This document shows positions 1-7,240 of a stretch of 7,679 bases of DNA, piece after piece. The notes beneath the pieces were generated by a model that was given only the letters and a program-made list of their open reading frames with translations, was not told the DNA's origin and searched no databases. Both the position numbers and the translations under genes were made by a program. Position 1 is the stretch's first letter, and each line of letters begins with the position of its first letter. Source of the stretch: Finegoldia magna (lineage in GTDB: Bacteria > Bacillota > Clostridia > Tissierellales > Peptoniphilaceae); the NCBI RefSeq assembly GCF_018371055.1, contig NZ_JAGYZD010000070.1:1-7679 (forward strand). The letters run 5' to 3'.

Positions 1-145
1 CATTTATTATTTGTTCTTCATTTTTAGGAAATATCATAACATCACAACTACCTCCAATTTTGAAAGTAGTGTGATTTTTCATTGGCTCATCGTATAAAAT
101 TTCTCCGATATTTTTCCCATCAAAAACTTTTTTATAAATGTTCAT
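1..145 (-). CDS. murB: UDP-N-acetylenolpyruvoylglucosamine reductase MurB, N-terminal part (runs off the left edge)
   Basis: Only the first 48 codons are present; the gene continues beyond position 1. My own translation begins MNIYKKVFDG, and residues 21-33 read PMKNHTTFKIGGS, followed by DVMIFPKNEEQ. This PxxxHTTFKIGG..D....P pattern is the typical start of the FAD-binding PCMH-type domain of MurB. The family uses NADPH to reduce UDP-GlcNAc-enolpyruvate to UDP-MurNAc in the cytoplasm, the second committed step of peptidoglycan synthesis. The ATG at 143-145 lies inside the end of folC, overlapping it by 14 bases in another frame. A GGAG Shine-Dalgarno sequence (153-156) sits 7 bases upstream within folC codons, which supports this start and suggests translational coupling to folC. 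MurB is normally about 300 residues, so most of the protein is outside the window. The family call is firm for so short a piece because the motif is distinctive. Confidence 0.88.
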   Translation of the reverse strand, partial: MNIYKKVFDGKNIGEILYDEPMKNHTTFKIGGSCDVMIFPKNEEQIIN

Positions 146-1379
146 AAGCTTGCTCCGCACTGTACAACGTTCCAAAAATTATAATTACATCGTCTTTGAA
201 ATGTTCAATAGCATAATCCACGGCGTCATTTACATTTGGTTTTGCGACAACATTATCGCTGTATGCTTCGATTTGATTTTTCAAATCTTCTGCTTTTAAT
301 GCCCTTGGTGAATCTGTCGTAAATGTCACAAATGCTTTGGCATTTTCATGGATTAGTTTGATTTCATCGTTATAGTCCTTGTCTTTCAATACACCGTAAA
401 CAAATACGATTTTCTTATCACCAAACACAGATTCTATTGATGATTTCAAAGCTTTAACCCCATCGGCATTGTGTCCGCCATCGTATATTACTGTTGGGTT
501 GTGTCTAATCACATCAAATCTTGCAGGAATATATGCGTTTTTGAAACCATTGATGATATCTTCATCAGACAAATCGAGTTCATCTCTTAACACATCAATA
601 GCGCTCAATGCTAATTGTGCGTTGAATAATTGATATTTTCCTACTAATCTAGTTTCAATGTGTAAATTTTTCCAATCGAAAGAATTGTGTGTTGCATTTA
701 TTTCTATATTTTTGGCTTCATCAAAATCGCAAATATATAGCTTGTTGTTTCTTTCTTCTGCAACTTCTCTGAATACGTCTAACACACTTTCTTGTTGATC
801 ATAAACAACACATCTTCCATTTTGTTTCATGATACAAGCTTTTTCGTATGCGATTTCTTCCAAAGTATTTCCCAAATATTCTTGGTGATCCAATCCGATT
901 TTTGTAATTACAGATAACAATGTTTCATCTGTTGCGTTGGTCGCATCCAATCTTCCGCCCATTCCAACTTCAAGAACAACATATTCGCATTTTTGTTCAG
1001 CAAAATAATAAATCGCACACAAAGTTATAAATTCAAATGTAGACACCTTTATATCATTTTCTTCAATAGTATCCTTGATAATTTCGAAAATTCTCATGAA
1101 ATCTTCTTCCGAAATTTCCTTGTCGATTTTTATTCTATCGTAAAAATTAATTATGTGAGGTGATGTAAAAAGTCCAGTTTTATATCCGTGTTCTTTAAGT
1201 GTTTGGTATATAAAAGTTGATGTGGAACCTTTACCGTTAGTTCCAGCAACGTGGATTATTTTAAAACTTTTTTCGGGATTACCTAGAATTTTCAAAGTTT
1301 TTTGCATTCTATCAAGTCCCAACTTGTAACCATCTCTTCCAATTTTATCCAAATATTCATAAATTAATTCACTATTCAT
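132..1379 (-). CDS. folC: Folylpolyglutamate synthase / dihydrofolate synthase FolC
   Basis: A 415-residue Mur-ligase-fold ATP-dependent enzyme that adds glutamate to tetrahydrofolates; many bacterial FolC proteins also join glutamate to dihydropteroate. Length is normal for the family. Visible motifs: the ATP-binding P-loop GTNGKGST at residues 46-53, SPHIINFYDRIKI at 73-85, the VGMGGRLDATN segment at 138-148, GLDH at 162-165 followed by LG, an EKACIMK stretch near 179-185 where the family carries its metal-bridging lysine, PARFDV at 285-290, and YDGGHN at 299-304, where many homologues have DGAHN. The ATG at 1377-1379 has an AGGAG Shine-Dalgarno sequence (1386-1390) 6 bases upstream. An extended -10 promoter at 1410-1418 and the terminator that closes the preceding prfA unit indicate that folC begins its own transcript. 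murB follows with a 14-base overlap. Whether this copy is mono- or bifunctional cannot be read from the sequence. Confidence 0.95.
   Translation of the reverse strand: MNSELIYEYLDKIGRDGYKLGLDRMQKTLKILGNPEKSFKIIHVAGTNGKGSTSTFIYQTLKEHGYKTGLFTSPHIINFYDRIKIDKEISEEDFMRIFEIIKDTIEENDIKVSTFEFITLCAIYYFAEQKCEYVVLEVGMGGRLDATNATDETLLSVITKIGLDHQEYLGNTLEEIAYEKACIMKQNGRCVVYDQQESVLDVFREVAEERNNKLYICDFDEAKNIEINATHNSFDWKNLHIETRLVGKYQLFNAQLALSAIDVLRDELDLSDEDIINGFKNAYIPARFDVIRHNPTVIYDGGHNADGVKALKSSIESVFGDKKIVFVYGVLKDKDYNDEIKLIHENAKAFVTFTTDSPRALKAEDLKNQIEAYSDNVVAKPNVNDAVDYAIEHFKDDVIIIFGTLYSAEQAYEHL
153..156 (-). promoter_or_regulatory. Ribosome binding site of murB inside folC
   Basis: GGAG on the minus strand, 7 bases before the murB ATG and within the last folC codons. 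It decides the murB start and places initiation where folC ribosomes are finishing. Confidence 0.7.
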
Positions 1380-1409
1380 TTTTATCTCCTAAATTTAAAT
1401 ATATATCTA

Positions 1410-1438
1410 ATTATATCATTACTTGCTATAATATAAAA
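1410..1438 (-). promoter_or_regulatory. Probable sigma-A promoter of folC-murB
   Basis: On the minus strand, TGATATAAT at 1410-1418 is a full extended -10 element (TG, one base, TATAAT). The expected -35 position (1433-1438) reads TTTTAT, a poor match, which an extended -10 can offset. Transcription would start near 1403, about 24 bases before the folC ATG, just past the prfA terminator. Confidence 0.55.
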
Positions 1439-1464
1439 AACTCGAGCATTTAAACTCGAGTTAA
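1433..1464 (-). terminator. Intrinsic terminator after prfA
   Basis: Four bases after the prfA stop, an 8-bp perfect stem pairs 1439-1446 with 1455-1462 around an 8-base loop. Each arm contains the palindrome CTCGAG. In the minus direction it is followed by six T and then an AT run (1435-1440 and below), the classic Rho-independent layout. It separates prfA from folC. Confidence 0.85.
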
Positions 1465-1467
1465 TTT

Positions 1468-2535
1468 TTAATTCATCATTTTTAATTTTTCAGCTTGATC
1501 GTAACTTGTTAAATCATCAATCATTTCTTCAATATCTCCATCTAAGAAATTTTGTAATTGGAATATTGTTTTGTTGATTCTGTGATCAGTTATTCTTCCT
1601 TGTGGGAAGTTGTAAGTTCTAATTCTTTCAGAACGATCCCCTGTACCAACTTGAGATTTACGAGCATCTGCTCTATCTTTGTTCTTTTCTTCTTCCATCA
1701 AATCATATAATCTAGATTTCAAAACTTTCATAGCTTTGTCTTTATTTTTTATTTGAGATTTTTCATCTTGACAAGTCACTACAAGGCCTGTTGGAATGTG
1801 CGTTATTCTAACAGCAGAGTCAGTAGTGTTTACACATTGACCACCATTACCACTTGCTCTGAACACGTCAATTCTCAAATCTTTTTGTTCAATCTTAATA
1901 TCAACATCTTCGGCTTCCGGTAACACAGCAACAGTTGCCGTAGATGTGTGAATTCTTCCTGAACTTTCAGTTTGAGGAACTCTTTGAACTCTGTGGACTC
2001 CTGATTCGTATTTTAATCTAGAATAAGCGCCTTTTCCTTTAACCATCATTACAGCTTCTTTAACACCGCCAACACCTTGTTGTTGAATATCCATAACTTC
2101 TGTTGTCCAGCGTTTTTTATCAGAATACATTTGGTACATTCTCAAAAGTTCACCAGCAAATAAACCTGCTTCATCTCCGCCAGCACCTGCTCTTATTTCA
2201 ATAAATACGTTCTTTTCATCGTTAGGATCTTTTGGCAACAACAAAATTTTCAATTCTTCTTGATCGTTTTCAATTTGTTCTTCCAATGTTGAGATTTCAT
2301 CTTTCAATAGTTCTTCCATTTCACTATCTCCAGTAGTACCCAACAGCTCCTTATCTTCTTGTAAATTTTTCAAATTATCTTTGTATGACAAATATTTATT
2401 AACAACTGGTTCTAAATCAGCGTGTTCTTTCATTAATTTCGTCCAATTTTCCATGTCAGCGATAACTTCAGGATCTGCGACTTTTACTTCTAAGTCTTTG
2501 AACTTATCAACAACACTATCTAAATTTTCAAACAT
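1468..2535 (-). CDS. prfA: Peptide chain release factor 1 (RF1)
   Basis: A 355-residue class I release factor that recognises UAA and UAG in the ribosomal A site and triggers hydrolysis of peptidyl-tRNA. The N-terminal half is a helical, charged domain (about 1-105), then [19 protein letters not shown] (112-130), the codon-reading region with [10 protein letters not shown] (181-190), and the catalytic loop [15 protein letters not shown] (229-243) with GGQ at 231-233. The tripeptide PQT at 187-189 matches the PxT stop-codon-reading motif of RF1 and not the SPF motif of RF2, which decides between prfA and prfB. The residue after GGQ is Cys; many RF1 proteins have His there, and I recall Cys in clostridial RF1s. 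The start ATG (2533-2535) has a perfect AGGAGG (2541-2546) 5 bases upstream, located in the last codons of prmC, whose stop is only 2 bases away. A hairpin terminator lies just past the stop codon. Confidence 0.97.
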   Translation of the reverse strand: MFENLDSVVDKFKDLEVKVADPEVIADMENWTKLMKEHADLEPVVNKYLSYKDNLKNLQEDKELLGTTGDSEMEELLKDEISTLEEQIENDQEELKILLLPKDPNDEKNVFIEIRAGAGGDEAGLFAGELLRMYQMYSDKKRWTTEVMDIQQQGVGGVKEAVMMVKGKGAYSRLKYESGVHRVQRVPQTESSGRIHTSTATVAVLPEAEDVDIKIEQKDLRIDVFRASGNGGQCVNTTDSAVRITHIPTGLVVTCQDEKSQIKNKDKAMKVLKSRLYDLMEEEKNKDRADARKSQVGTGDRSERIRTYNFPQGRITDHRINKTIFQLQNFLDGDIEEMIDDLTSYDQAEKLKMMN

Positions 2536-2537
2536 AA

Positions 2538-3329
2538 TTACCTCCTCGCAATTATTACTCTATCAAAACCGTTAAAATCTTTAATGCAATAGTGATTTTC
2601 AAATCCGTTTTCATCTAAAATCTCAAATATGCTCTCTATTTGATTATAACCTATTTCAAAAGCGAGCATACCATCTTCATTTAAATAATCACTAGCTTGA
2701 TTTATTATCTTTCTATAAAAATACAGTCCATCATCTCCACCAAAAAGTGCAGATCGTGGTTCTTTTAAAATTTTTGTTTCAAGTGAATCGAAATCTTTTT
2801 TGTCTATATAAGGCGGATTGGAAACTATCAAATCAAACTTAGAATTCACATTCTCATACAAATCAGAATAAATAAATTCAACGTTAGTCGCATTTAAGCT
2901 TTCTGCATTTTTCTTGGAAAGTTCAATAGCCTTTTTGTTTATATCCACTCCCAAAACTTTTGAATCCAATTCCAAATTCAAAGTGATTGATATTATCCCA
3001 GATCCAATTCCGATTTCAAGTATATTGTCAAACTTACGATTAGTCTTGATTATTTCGTCTACTAAAATTTCAGTATCAAATCTTGGAATTAAAACATCAG
3101 GATCTGTATAAAACTTTCTATTATAAAAGTACTTAAACCCAAGTATATATTCGATTGGAATATCCTCATCGTAAAGTCTTTTGTATTCAAAAATTATTTT
3201 CTCATCATTCCCATTTATCTCATCATTTGAATGAATAATAGAATCAGAAAAACTATATTTGTATAATTTTTCCAAAATCATCAGACAATCAGATTTGTCG
3301 AATAAATTGTAAATATCTTTGATTACCAT
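2538..3329 (-). CDS. prmC: Release factor glutamine methyltransferase PrmC
   Basis: A 263-residue SAM-dependent methyltransferase that N5-methylates the glutamine in the GGQ loop of release factors, raising termination efficiency. A helical N-terminal substrate-binding region (about 1-75) is followed by the family-typical IPRFDTE (81-87; usually IPRpDTE). The SAM-binding glycine loop [11 protein letters not shown] is at 105-115, an acidic GVDINKKAI at 127-135, and the catalytic NPPY at 171-174 in the context IVSNPPYI. The C-terminal FNGFDRVI matches the usual D..G.dRvv ending. The start ATG (3327-3329) overlaps the end of the DUF1385 gene by 7 bases. Only a weak purine-rich stretch precedes it, so initiation probably depends on ribosomes finishing the upstream gene. 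Its last codons, which encode the terminal Arg-Arg, also form the ribosome binding site of prfA, the gene for its substrate. This adjacency strongly supports the assignment. Confidence 0.95.
   Translation of the reverse strand: MVIKDIYNLFDKSDCLMILEKLYKYSFSDSIIHSNDEINGNDEKIIFEYKRLYDEDIPIEYILGFKYFYNRKFYTDPDVLIPRFDTEILVDEIIKTNRKFDNILEIGIGSGIISITLNLELDSKVLGVDINKKAIELSKKNAESLNATNVEFIYSDLYENVNSKFDLIVSNPPYIDKKDFDSLETKILKEPRSALFGGDDGLYFYRKIINQASDYLNEDGMLAFEIGYNQIESIFEILDENGFENHYCIKDFNGFDRVIIARR
2541..2546 (-). promoter_or_regulatory. Perfect Shine-Dalgarno of prfA embedded in the end of prmC
   Basis: AGGAGG on the minus strand, 5 bases before the prfA ATG. The same bases encode the last residues of PrmC, whose stop codon follows directly, so prmC translation passes through this site. 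Confidence 0.85.
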
Positions 3330-4219
3330 AAATCTTCATCTTCTTTTTCTGGAATAACACTTTTAAGTGCCAATATAGCAACTTCTATCATCTTGTCGTC
3401 AGGCTCTCTTACTGTAAAATACTTTTGAACCCATAATCCTGGTTTCACAAGTAGTGCCGTTATTGTATTATCGTATTTTCCGATTAATCTGTTAATTTCA
3501 TACGAAATCGACACAATCACTGGAAGTAATATTATACGATACAACATTCTCATCAACTGATTCGGCCATCCAACTAAACCCAACACCAAAATAGAAATTA
3601 TCATAACCGTAAACAAAAAACTAGTACCACATCTTGGATGAAGTCTACTTTGTTTTCTAACATTTTCAACAGTCAAATCCAGTCCTTGTTCATAGCAATA
3701 AATACTCTTGTGTTCAGCACCATGATATTCAAAAACTCTTTTCATATCTTTTGAATGAGAAACTATAAAAAGATATGTGAAAAATATTATAATTCGTATC
3801 AATCCTTCGATTAAATTGAAACTAAAAGATGAATGATTTAGCTTAACAAATGATGTAAGAAAAGTTGGAATGAAGAAGAAAAACAGTAATGCCAATGCCA
3901 CTGATGCAATTATAGAAAACACATTTTCTACTTTTCTGGCATTGTTTTTAAAATGCTTATCGAAGAAGTTATCGCTATCATCTTCGTAAAAACTTGCTGA
4001 ATACATCAAAGCATCCATTCCCAACTTCATAGAATCAAACAAACTAACAACTCCTCTTATAAAAGGAATCTTCATCAAATTTATTTTATTGTTTTCTAAG
4101 TCTTTTACCACCAAATCAATTTCTTGATCAGGCTTTCTGACTGCTATGGAGTACTTTGAAGGGCCTCTCATCAGAATTCCTTCAATTAAAGCTTGTCCTC
4201 CAATTGTTGTTTTCTTCAT
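3323..4219 (-). CDS. DUF1385 / YqhQ-like conserved membrane protein of unknown function
   Basis: A 298-residue protein of the DUF1385 family (Bacillus YqhQ-like), often labelled a predicted metal-dependent enzyme; its biochemical role is not known to me. It begins KKTTIGGQALIEGILMRGP (2-20), a conserved family opening. A central pair of hydrophobic segments lies at about 99-125 and 136-154, a loop carries YHGAEHKS (165-172), HPRCGTSF follows at 194-201, and two more hydrophobic segments lie at about 202-218 and 224-244. The His, Glu and Cys residues of the two conserved loops could bind metal, which is an inference. The tail (262-298) is soluble and acidic, ending EKEDEDLW. The ATG at 4217-4219 has a modest AAAAGG (4229-4234) 9 bases upstream. 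It lies between the rpmE terminator and prmC, a position widely kept in clostridia, so a link to translation is possible but unproven. Family call is confident; function is open. Confidence 0.9.
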   Translation of the reverse strand: MKKTTIGGQALIEGILMRGPSKYSIAVRKPDQEIDLVVKDLENNKINLMKIPFIRGVVSLFDSMKLGMDALMYSASFYEDDSDNFFDKHFKNNARKVENVFSIIASVALALLFFFFIPTFLTSFVKLNHSSFSFNLIEGLIRIIIFFTYLFIVSHSKDMKRVFEYHGAEHKSIYCYEQGLDLTVENVRKQSRLHPRCGTSFLFTVMIISILVLGLVGWPNQLMRMLYRIILLPVIVSISYEINRLIGKYDNTITALLVKPGLWVQKYFTVREPDDKMIEVAILALKSVIPEKEDEDLW

Positions 4220-4261
4220 GTCAATTTACCTTTTCATTATTCATTATCTATTTTTTAACAC

Positions 4262-4290
4262 AAAAATACCAGCACCTAAAAGGTACTGGC
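4262..4290 (-). terminator. Intrinsic terminator after rpmE
   Basis: Beginning 8 bases past the rpmE stop, the stem CCAGTACC (4282-4289) pairs with GGTGCTGG (4269-4276) with one G-U wobble and a 5-base loop. A further wobble pair extends the outer end. ATTTTTGTGTT follows in the minus direction. This should end most rpmE transcripts before the DUF1385 gene, though leakage could supply part of that operon's expression. Confidence 0.85.
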
Positions 4291-4297
4291 AAAAATG

Positions 4298-4501
4298 CTA
4301 ATCCATGTTGTATTTTTTCTTGAATTTTTCTACTCTACCACCATGTTCTACAAATCTTTGACGTCCTGTATAAAATGGGTGACATTGACTACAAACTTCG
4401 ACGTTTATGTTTTCTTTAGTAGATCCTACTTTAAAAGTATTGCCACAAGAAGCGCAAGTTACTGTAGCTTCGTGGTATTCTGGATGTAAATCTTTTTTCA
4501 T
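4298..4501 (-). CDS. rpmE: Large-subunit ribosomal protein bL31, zinc-binding type
   Basis: A 67-residue bL31 of the 50S subunit, located at the bridge to the 30S subunit. It opens MKKDLHPEY and contains [20 protein letters not shown] (41-60), the core bL31 signature. Cysteines at 16, 19, 37 and 40 form two CxxC pairs, so this is the zinc-holding C+ form and not the Cys-less RpmE2 form made under zinc starvation in many bacteria. The ATG at 4499-4501 is preceded by GAGGTGA (4506-4512) at 4 bases. The gene has its own promoter (4543-4571) and its own hairpin terminator (4262-4290), so it looks monocistronic, although rho lies just upstream in the same direction. Confidence 0.97.
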   Translation of the reverse strand: MKKDLHPEYHEATVTCASCGNTFKVGSTKENINVEVCSQCHPFYTGRQRFVEHGGRVEKFKKKYNMD

Positions 4502-4542
4502 ATTATCACCTCGTTTTTCTCAAAATTATTTTCGACTTACCT

Positions 4543-4571
4543 ATTATAACACATGAGTATGAACTTGTCTA
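4543..4571 (-). promoter_or_regulatory. Strong sigma-A promoter of rpmE
   Basis: On the minus strand, TAGACA (4566-4571; 5 of 6 matches to TTGACA), a 17-base spacer, then TATAAT (4543-4548), with TG one base before the -10 (extended form). Transcription would start near 4536, about 35 bases before the rpmE ATG. The promoter lies in the 100-base gap after rho. Confidence 0.8.
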
Positions 4572-4601
4572 CAAAATTTGAATATTTCACTATAAATTTC
4601 T

Positions 4602-5918
4602 TTACAAACTTTGCAAATTATTTATTGATTTTACAAATTCTTGGTTTGATTTTGTGTTTTTAATCATTTTTATAATTTGGTCTGCAATATTTTTGTTTTC
4701 TTGTGAATTCAATTGTTTTCTTATTTTATTAATTGCTGATAATTCTTCTTTTGTAAGAAGTAATTCATCTTTCCTGGTTCCGGATTTGTTCAAATCAATT
4801 GCAGGGAACACTCTCTGTTCCGACAGGCTCCTATCCAATTTGATTTCCATATTTCCAGTTCCCTTGAATTCTTCGAAAATAACATCATCCATTCTGGATC
4901 CTGTTTCAATCAAAGCCGTCGCCAATATAGTCAATGAACCGCCTTCTTCAATATTTCTTGCCGCGCCAAAAAATCTTTTAGGACCATTCAATGCTAAAGG
5001 ATCAAGTCCGCCGGACAAAGTCTTACCTGAATAAGGACTAGTAACATTATATGCACGAGATAATCTAGTAATTGAATCGACCAATATTACGACATCTTTC
5101 TTGTGTTCTACAAGCCTCTTGGCCCTCTCTATCACGATTTCAGCAACCCTAATATGATTTTGAGGCATTTCATCAAAAGTAGATGCTACGACATCTGCTC
5201 CCAAAACAGAACGCTTCATATCTGTAACTTCTTCCGGCCTTTCATCAATTAACAAAACAGTAACATGAATTTCCGGATAATTTTTTCTTATAGAGTTTGC
5301 TATGTTTTTTAGCAAAGTCGTCTTACCTGTTTTAGGTGATGCCACAATCAAACCTCTTTGACCTTTTCCAACAGGACTTATTAAATCCATAATTCTCATT
5401 GAAACATTCTTTGAATCTCTTTCTAAAGTCAATCTTTCTCTTGGATAAATAGGAGTCAAATTCTCAAAATCAGGTCTATTTCTAAGATTTTCAACAGTAT
5501 CTCCATTTACACGATTCACATAAATCAAAGCATCGAATTTCTCTTTATCTTTTTTCTCGCGAGATAATCCCTCTACAAAATCCCCTGTCTTTAATTTAAA
5601 TCTTCTAACTTGAACAGGAGGTACGTAAATATCATCATCTCCTGAATCGTATCCTTCCGATCTCAAAAATCCATATCCGTTTTCGTGTAAATCCAAGATT
5701 CCTTCCACTTTCAAAGGATCCTTCAAATCTTTTTCATCATTAGAAGAAGAATCTTCGTAATCTTCCTCAGAGTTATTTCTCTCATTAATATTAACTTGAC
5801 TAATGATCTCTTTTATCAAATCTTGCTTATTATATTTACTAATACCTGCAACACCTACAGCTTTAGCAATAATCTTTAAATCTTGTAATTTTTTAGATTC
5901 TAATACATCTTTTTCCAA
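4602..5918 (-). CDS. rho: Transcription termination factor Rho
   Basis: A 438-residue hexameric RNA-dependent ATPase that loads on unstructured nascent RNA and dislodges RNA polymerase. Domains in order: a Rho N-terminal helical domain (about 5-42, [13 protein letters not shown] then [10 protein letters not shown]); a short acidic, Ser/Asn-rich linker (46-68); a cold-shock-like RNA-binding domain (70-135) with GYGFLRS (81-87) and [13 protein letters not shown]; and the RecA-like motor. The motor shows Walker [10 protein letters not shown] (193-201), [13 protein letters not shown] (222-234), Walker B region [16 protein letters not shown] (276-291), the Q-loop region [24 protein letters not shown] (314-328), and the R-loop region [10 protein letters not shown] (338-347). 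The start is TTG at 5916-5918: it has a perfect AGGAGG (5926-5931) 7 bases upstream, the N-terminal domain begins there, and the first in-frame ATG codes for Met174. Rho is third in a unit with the thioredoxin-like gene and ccdA. I see no convincing intrinsic terminator after it. Confidence 0.96.
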   Translation of the reverse strand: MEKDVLESKKLQDLKIIAKAVGVAGISKYNKQDLIKEIISQVNINERNNSEEDYEDSSSNDEKDLKDPLKVEGILDLHENGYGFLRSEGYDSGDDDIYVPPVQVRRFKLKTGDFVEGLSREKKDKEKFDALIYVNRVNGDTVENLRNRPDFENLTPIYPRERLTLERDSKNVSMRIMDLISPVGKGQRGLIVASPKTGKTTLLKNIANSIRKNYPEIHVTVLLIDERPEEVTDMKRSVLGADVVASTFDEMPQNHIRVAEIVIERAKRLVEHKKDVVILVDSITRLSRAYNVTSPYSGKTLSGGLDPLALNGPKRFFGAARNIEEGGSLTILATALIETGSRMDDVIFEEFKGTGNMEIKLDRSLSEQRVFPAIDLNKSGTRKDELLLTKEELSAINKIRKQLNSQENKNIADQIIKMIKNTKSNQEFVKSINNLQSL

Positions 5919-5925
5919 TAAATTT

Positions 5926-5931
5926 CCTCCT
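5926..5931 (-). promoter_or_regulatory. Shine-Dalgarno of rho overlapping the ccdA stop codon
   Basis: AGGAGG on the minus strand, 7 bases before the TTG start of rho. Its first two bases are the last two bases of the ccdA stop codon (TAG at 5930-5932). This settles TTG as the rho start and points to translational coupling between ccdA and rho. Confidence 0.85.
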
Positions 5932-6613
5932 AAATACCTTGGTACAAGAAATACAATCCAAATAACATCAATACTGCACCAAGAACTATTTCTATAATTT
6001 TAGAAACCTTAGTATATGAATCATTTTGAATAATCTCTTCGACTTTACCCATCAACAAAGCAGACATAAATACCAAAAAGCAATTCCCAATACCATAAAA
6101 TACGAACAGAATAATAGAAAATAAAATATTTTTAGTATTAGCCGCTATAGCCATCAATGAAACCAAAACAGGTGTAGAACATGGCGATGCAAACACCGCT
6201 TGAATAACACCAGCTATAAAAGCTCCCAAAAGCCCAGTCTTTGTAATCTTACTGGATTTATTGAGGCTAATAATCTTGATAACATGCCAATTTTGAAACG
6301 CCATAAGAATTAAAATTATTCCAACAATGATATAAAATACTCTACTAAATTGATTTAAAATTTTACCAACCAAGGCAGCCGTCAATCCAAAAATTGTGAA
6401 AACTAAAATGCTACCTAAACTGAAAACCAATGCCACCTTGAACGATTTTTTCTTATCGTAATTATTCCCCGACAAATACCCAATTATAATTGGAATCATC
6501 GGCAATGAGCAGGGAAGAAAACTAGTCAAAATCCCCGCAACCAAAGAAATAATAGGAGCCAAATAAACATAATCCTTGACTAATTTTGACAAAAATTCTA
6601 ATAAACTATCCAT
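5930..6613 (-). CDS. ccdA: CcdA/DsbD-type transmembrane thiol-disulfide transporter
   Basis: A 227-residue membrane protein of the cytochrome c biogenesis transmembrane (CcdA) family, which carries reducing power from cytoplasmic thioredoxin across the membrane to extracytoplasmic thiol proteins. About six hydrophobic helices are visible: roughly 17-47, 61-83, 91-108, 126-155, 163-188 and 205-225. The two redox cysteines sit in the family's paired motifs: LPCSLPMIP (Cys35) in the first helix and ASPCSTPVL (Cys145) in the fourth, the pseudo-symmetric arrangement of CcdA. The start ATG (6611-6613) overlaps the end of the thioredoxin-like gene by 8 bases and has only a weak GGA upstream, so coupled translation is likely. 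The stop TAG (5930-5932) shares bases with the Shine-Dalgarno sequence of rho. No cytochrome c maturation genes are present, so general thiol reduction outside the membrane, with the neighbouring protein as partner, is the likelier role. The gene symbol is by family resemblance. Confidence 0.9.
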   Translation of the reverse strand: MDSLLEFLSKLVKDYVYLAPIISLVAGILTSFLPCSLPMIPIIIGYLSGNNYDKKKSFKVALVFSLGSILVFTIFGLTAALVGKILNQFSRVFYIIVGIILILMAFQNWHVIKIISLNKSSKITKTGLLGAFIAGVIQAVFASPCSTPVLVSLMAIAANTKNILFSIILFVFYGIGNCFLVFMSALLMGKVEEIIQNDSYTKVSKIIEIVLGAVLMLFGLYFLYQGI

Positions 6614-7232
6614 TGATCATATCCGAAATCAATATTTCTAATTCATTTTCCTTCAACAAACCTTCGTGAATATATCCCTTTTTACCATTAACAGTAACCT
6701 CTTGAAAATACTCATCCATCACGCTTTGAGCCTTATCAGAAAATTTAAAATTTTCTTTTAAAGGAATAAAAATTTGTGTAGGAGTAACTCTAATACCAGC
6801 TTGTGATGCAAAATCATTGTTTACATTAACTTCAACATCCTTAACAACGGCTTTCCCCTTGAACTTATTGAAAGTATTGTCTATATATGGAGCCATTTCC
6901 TTACAAGGAGCACATTCAATCCAAGTAAAGTTTACAAAAACAGGCTTATCATATGAAAAAAACTTCTCAAAACCAGCATCTTTTCCAGCAAATAAAACAT
7001 CTTCCTTGTCTATTTCCTTGTAAGCTTCCTTGAAATTATTCAAATCTGATGAACTTTTATTCTCACTACTAGAACTACTATTTTCTTTAACATTTCCATC
7101 AGTCTCAGTTTGCTTAGCACTATTATCATTATTAATTGGCATAACTGGTTTATTCTTTATAAAAAACATTATTAAAACAGCTACCGCAATAAATGCAATA
7201 ACTAAAATAGATTTTGATTTATTACTCTTCAT
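6606..7232 (-). CDS. Membrane-anchored extracytoplasmic thioredoxin-like protein (CAPC active site)
   Basis: A TlpA/ResA/DsbD-gamma-like thioredoxin-fold protein expected to work outside the membrane, reducing disulfides with electrons from the CcdA protein encoded next to it. Numbered from this start: a basic N-terminus and one hydrophobic helix (about 8-25, no lipobox Cys) act as an uncleaved anchor or signal. A flexible Ser/Asn/Lys-rich linker (about 32-66) follows, then the thioredoxin domain with KPVFVNFTWIECAPCKEMAP, in which the active site is C107-A-P-C110, and RVTPTQIF with the cis-proline. The last 45 residues extend past the core and contain NGKKGYIHEGLL. I choose the ATG at 7230-7232 because the Shine-Dalgarno sequence AGAAAGG (7241-7247) is 8 bases upstream; the ATG two codons earlier (7236-7238) would be only 2 bases from it. 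That start would give 210 residues instead of 208. It is the first gene of the unit with ccdA and rho. The exact client protein is unknown. Confidence 0.87.
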   Translation of the reverse strand: MKSNKSKSILVIAFIAVAVLIMFFIKNKPVMPINNDNSAKQTETDGNVKENSSSSSENKSSSDLNNFKEAYKEIDKEDVLFAGKDAGFEKFFSYDKPVFVNFTWIECAPCKEMAPYIDNTFNKFKGKAVVKDVEVNVNNDFASQAGIRVTPTQIFIPLKENFKFSDKAQSVMDEYFQEVTVNGKKGYIHEGLLKENELEILISDMING

Positions 7233-7240
7233 AATCATTT

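Noticed and set aside
2381..3111. Plus-strand open frames of about 64-65 codons opposite prfA and prmC
   Set aside because: Both are opposite strongly supported genes and show low-complexity Ser/Ile-rich translations with no recognisable domain.
4236..4263. Promoter TTGTGT-16-AATAAT for the DUF1385 gene
   Set aside because: The -35 matches only three bases, and the predicted start would fall on the Shine-Dalgarno sequence itself.
4295..4489. Plus-strand open frame opposite rpmE
   Set aside because: It mirrors the rpmE gene, whose four-cysteine bL31 signature is unambiguous.
4548..4601. Intrinsic terminator for rho
   Set aside because: Only weak, all-AT pairings (for example AAATTT with AAATTT) are present and none is followed by a T run. 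Rho mRNA may end within or beyond rpmE, or by Rho itself.
4654..5034. 126-codon plus-strand open frame opposite rho
   Set aside because: It lies entirely within the well-conserved rho coding sequence, its translation is a hydrophobic Ser/Leu/Ile-rich string typical of an antisense shadow, and I see no reason to prefer it over rho.
5803..5997. Plus-strand open frame across the rho-ccdA junction
   Set aside because: It spans the end of one real gene and the start of another and has no domain; the minus-strand genes explain the sequence.
7236..7238. Upstream ATG as the start of the thioredoxin-like gene
   Set aside because: Only 2 bases separate it from the AGAAAGG ribosome binding site, while the ATG two codons later has normal 8-base spacing.
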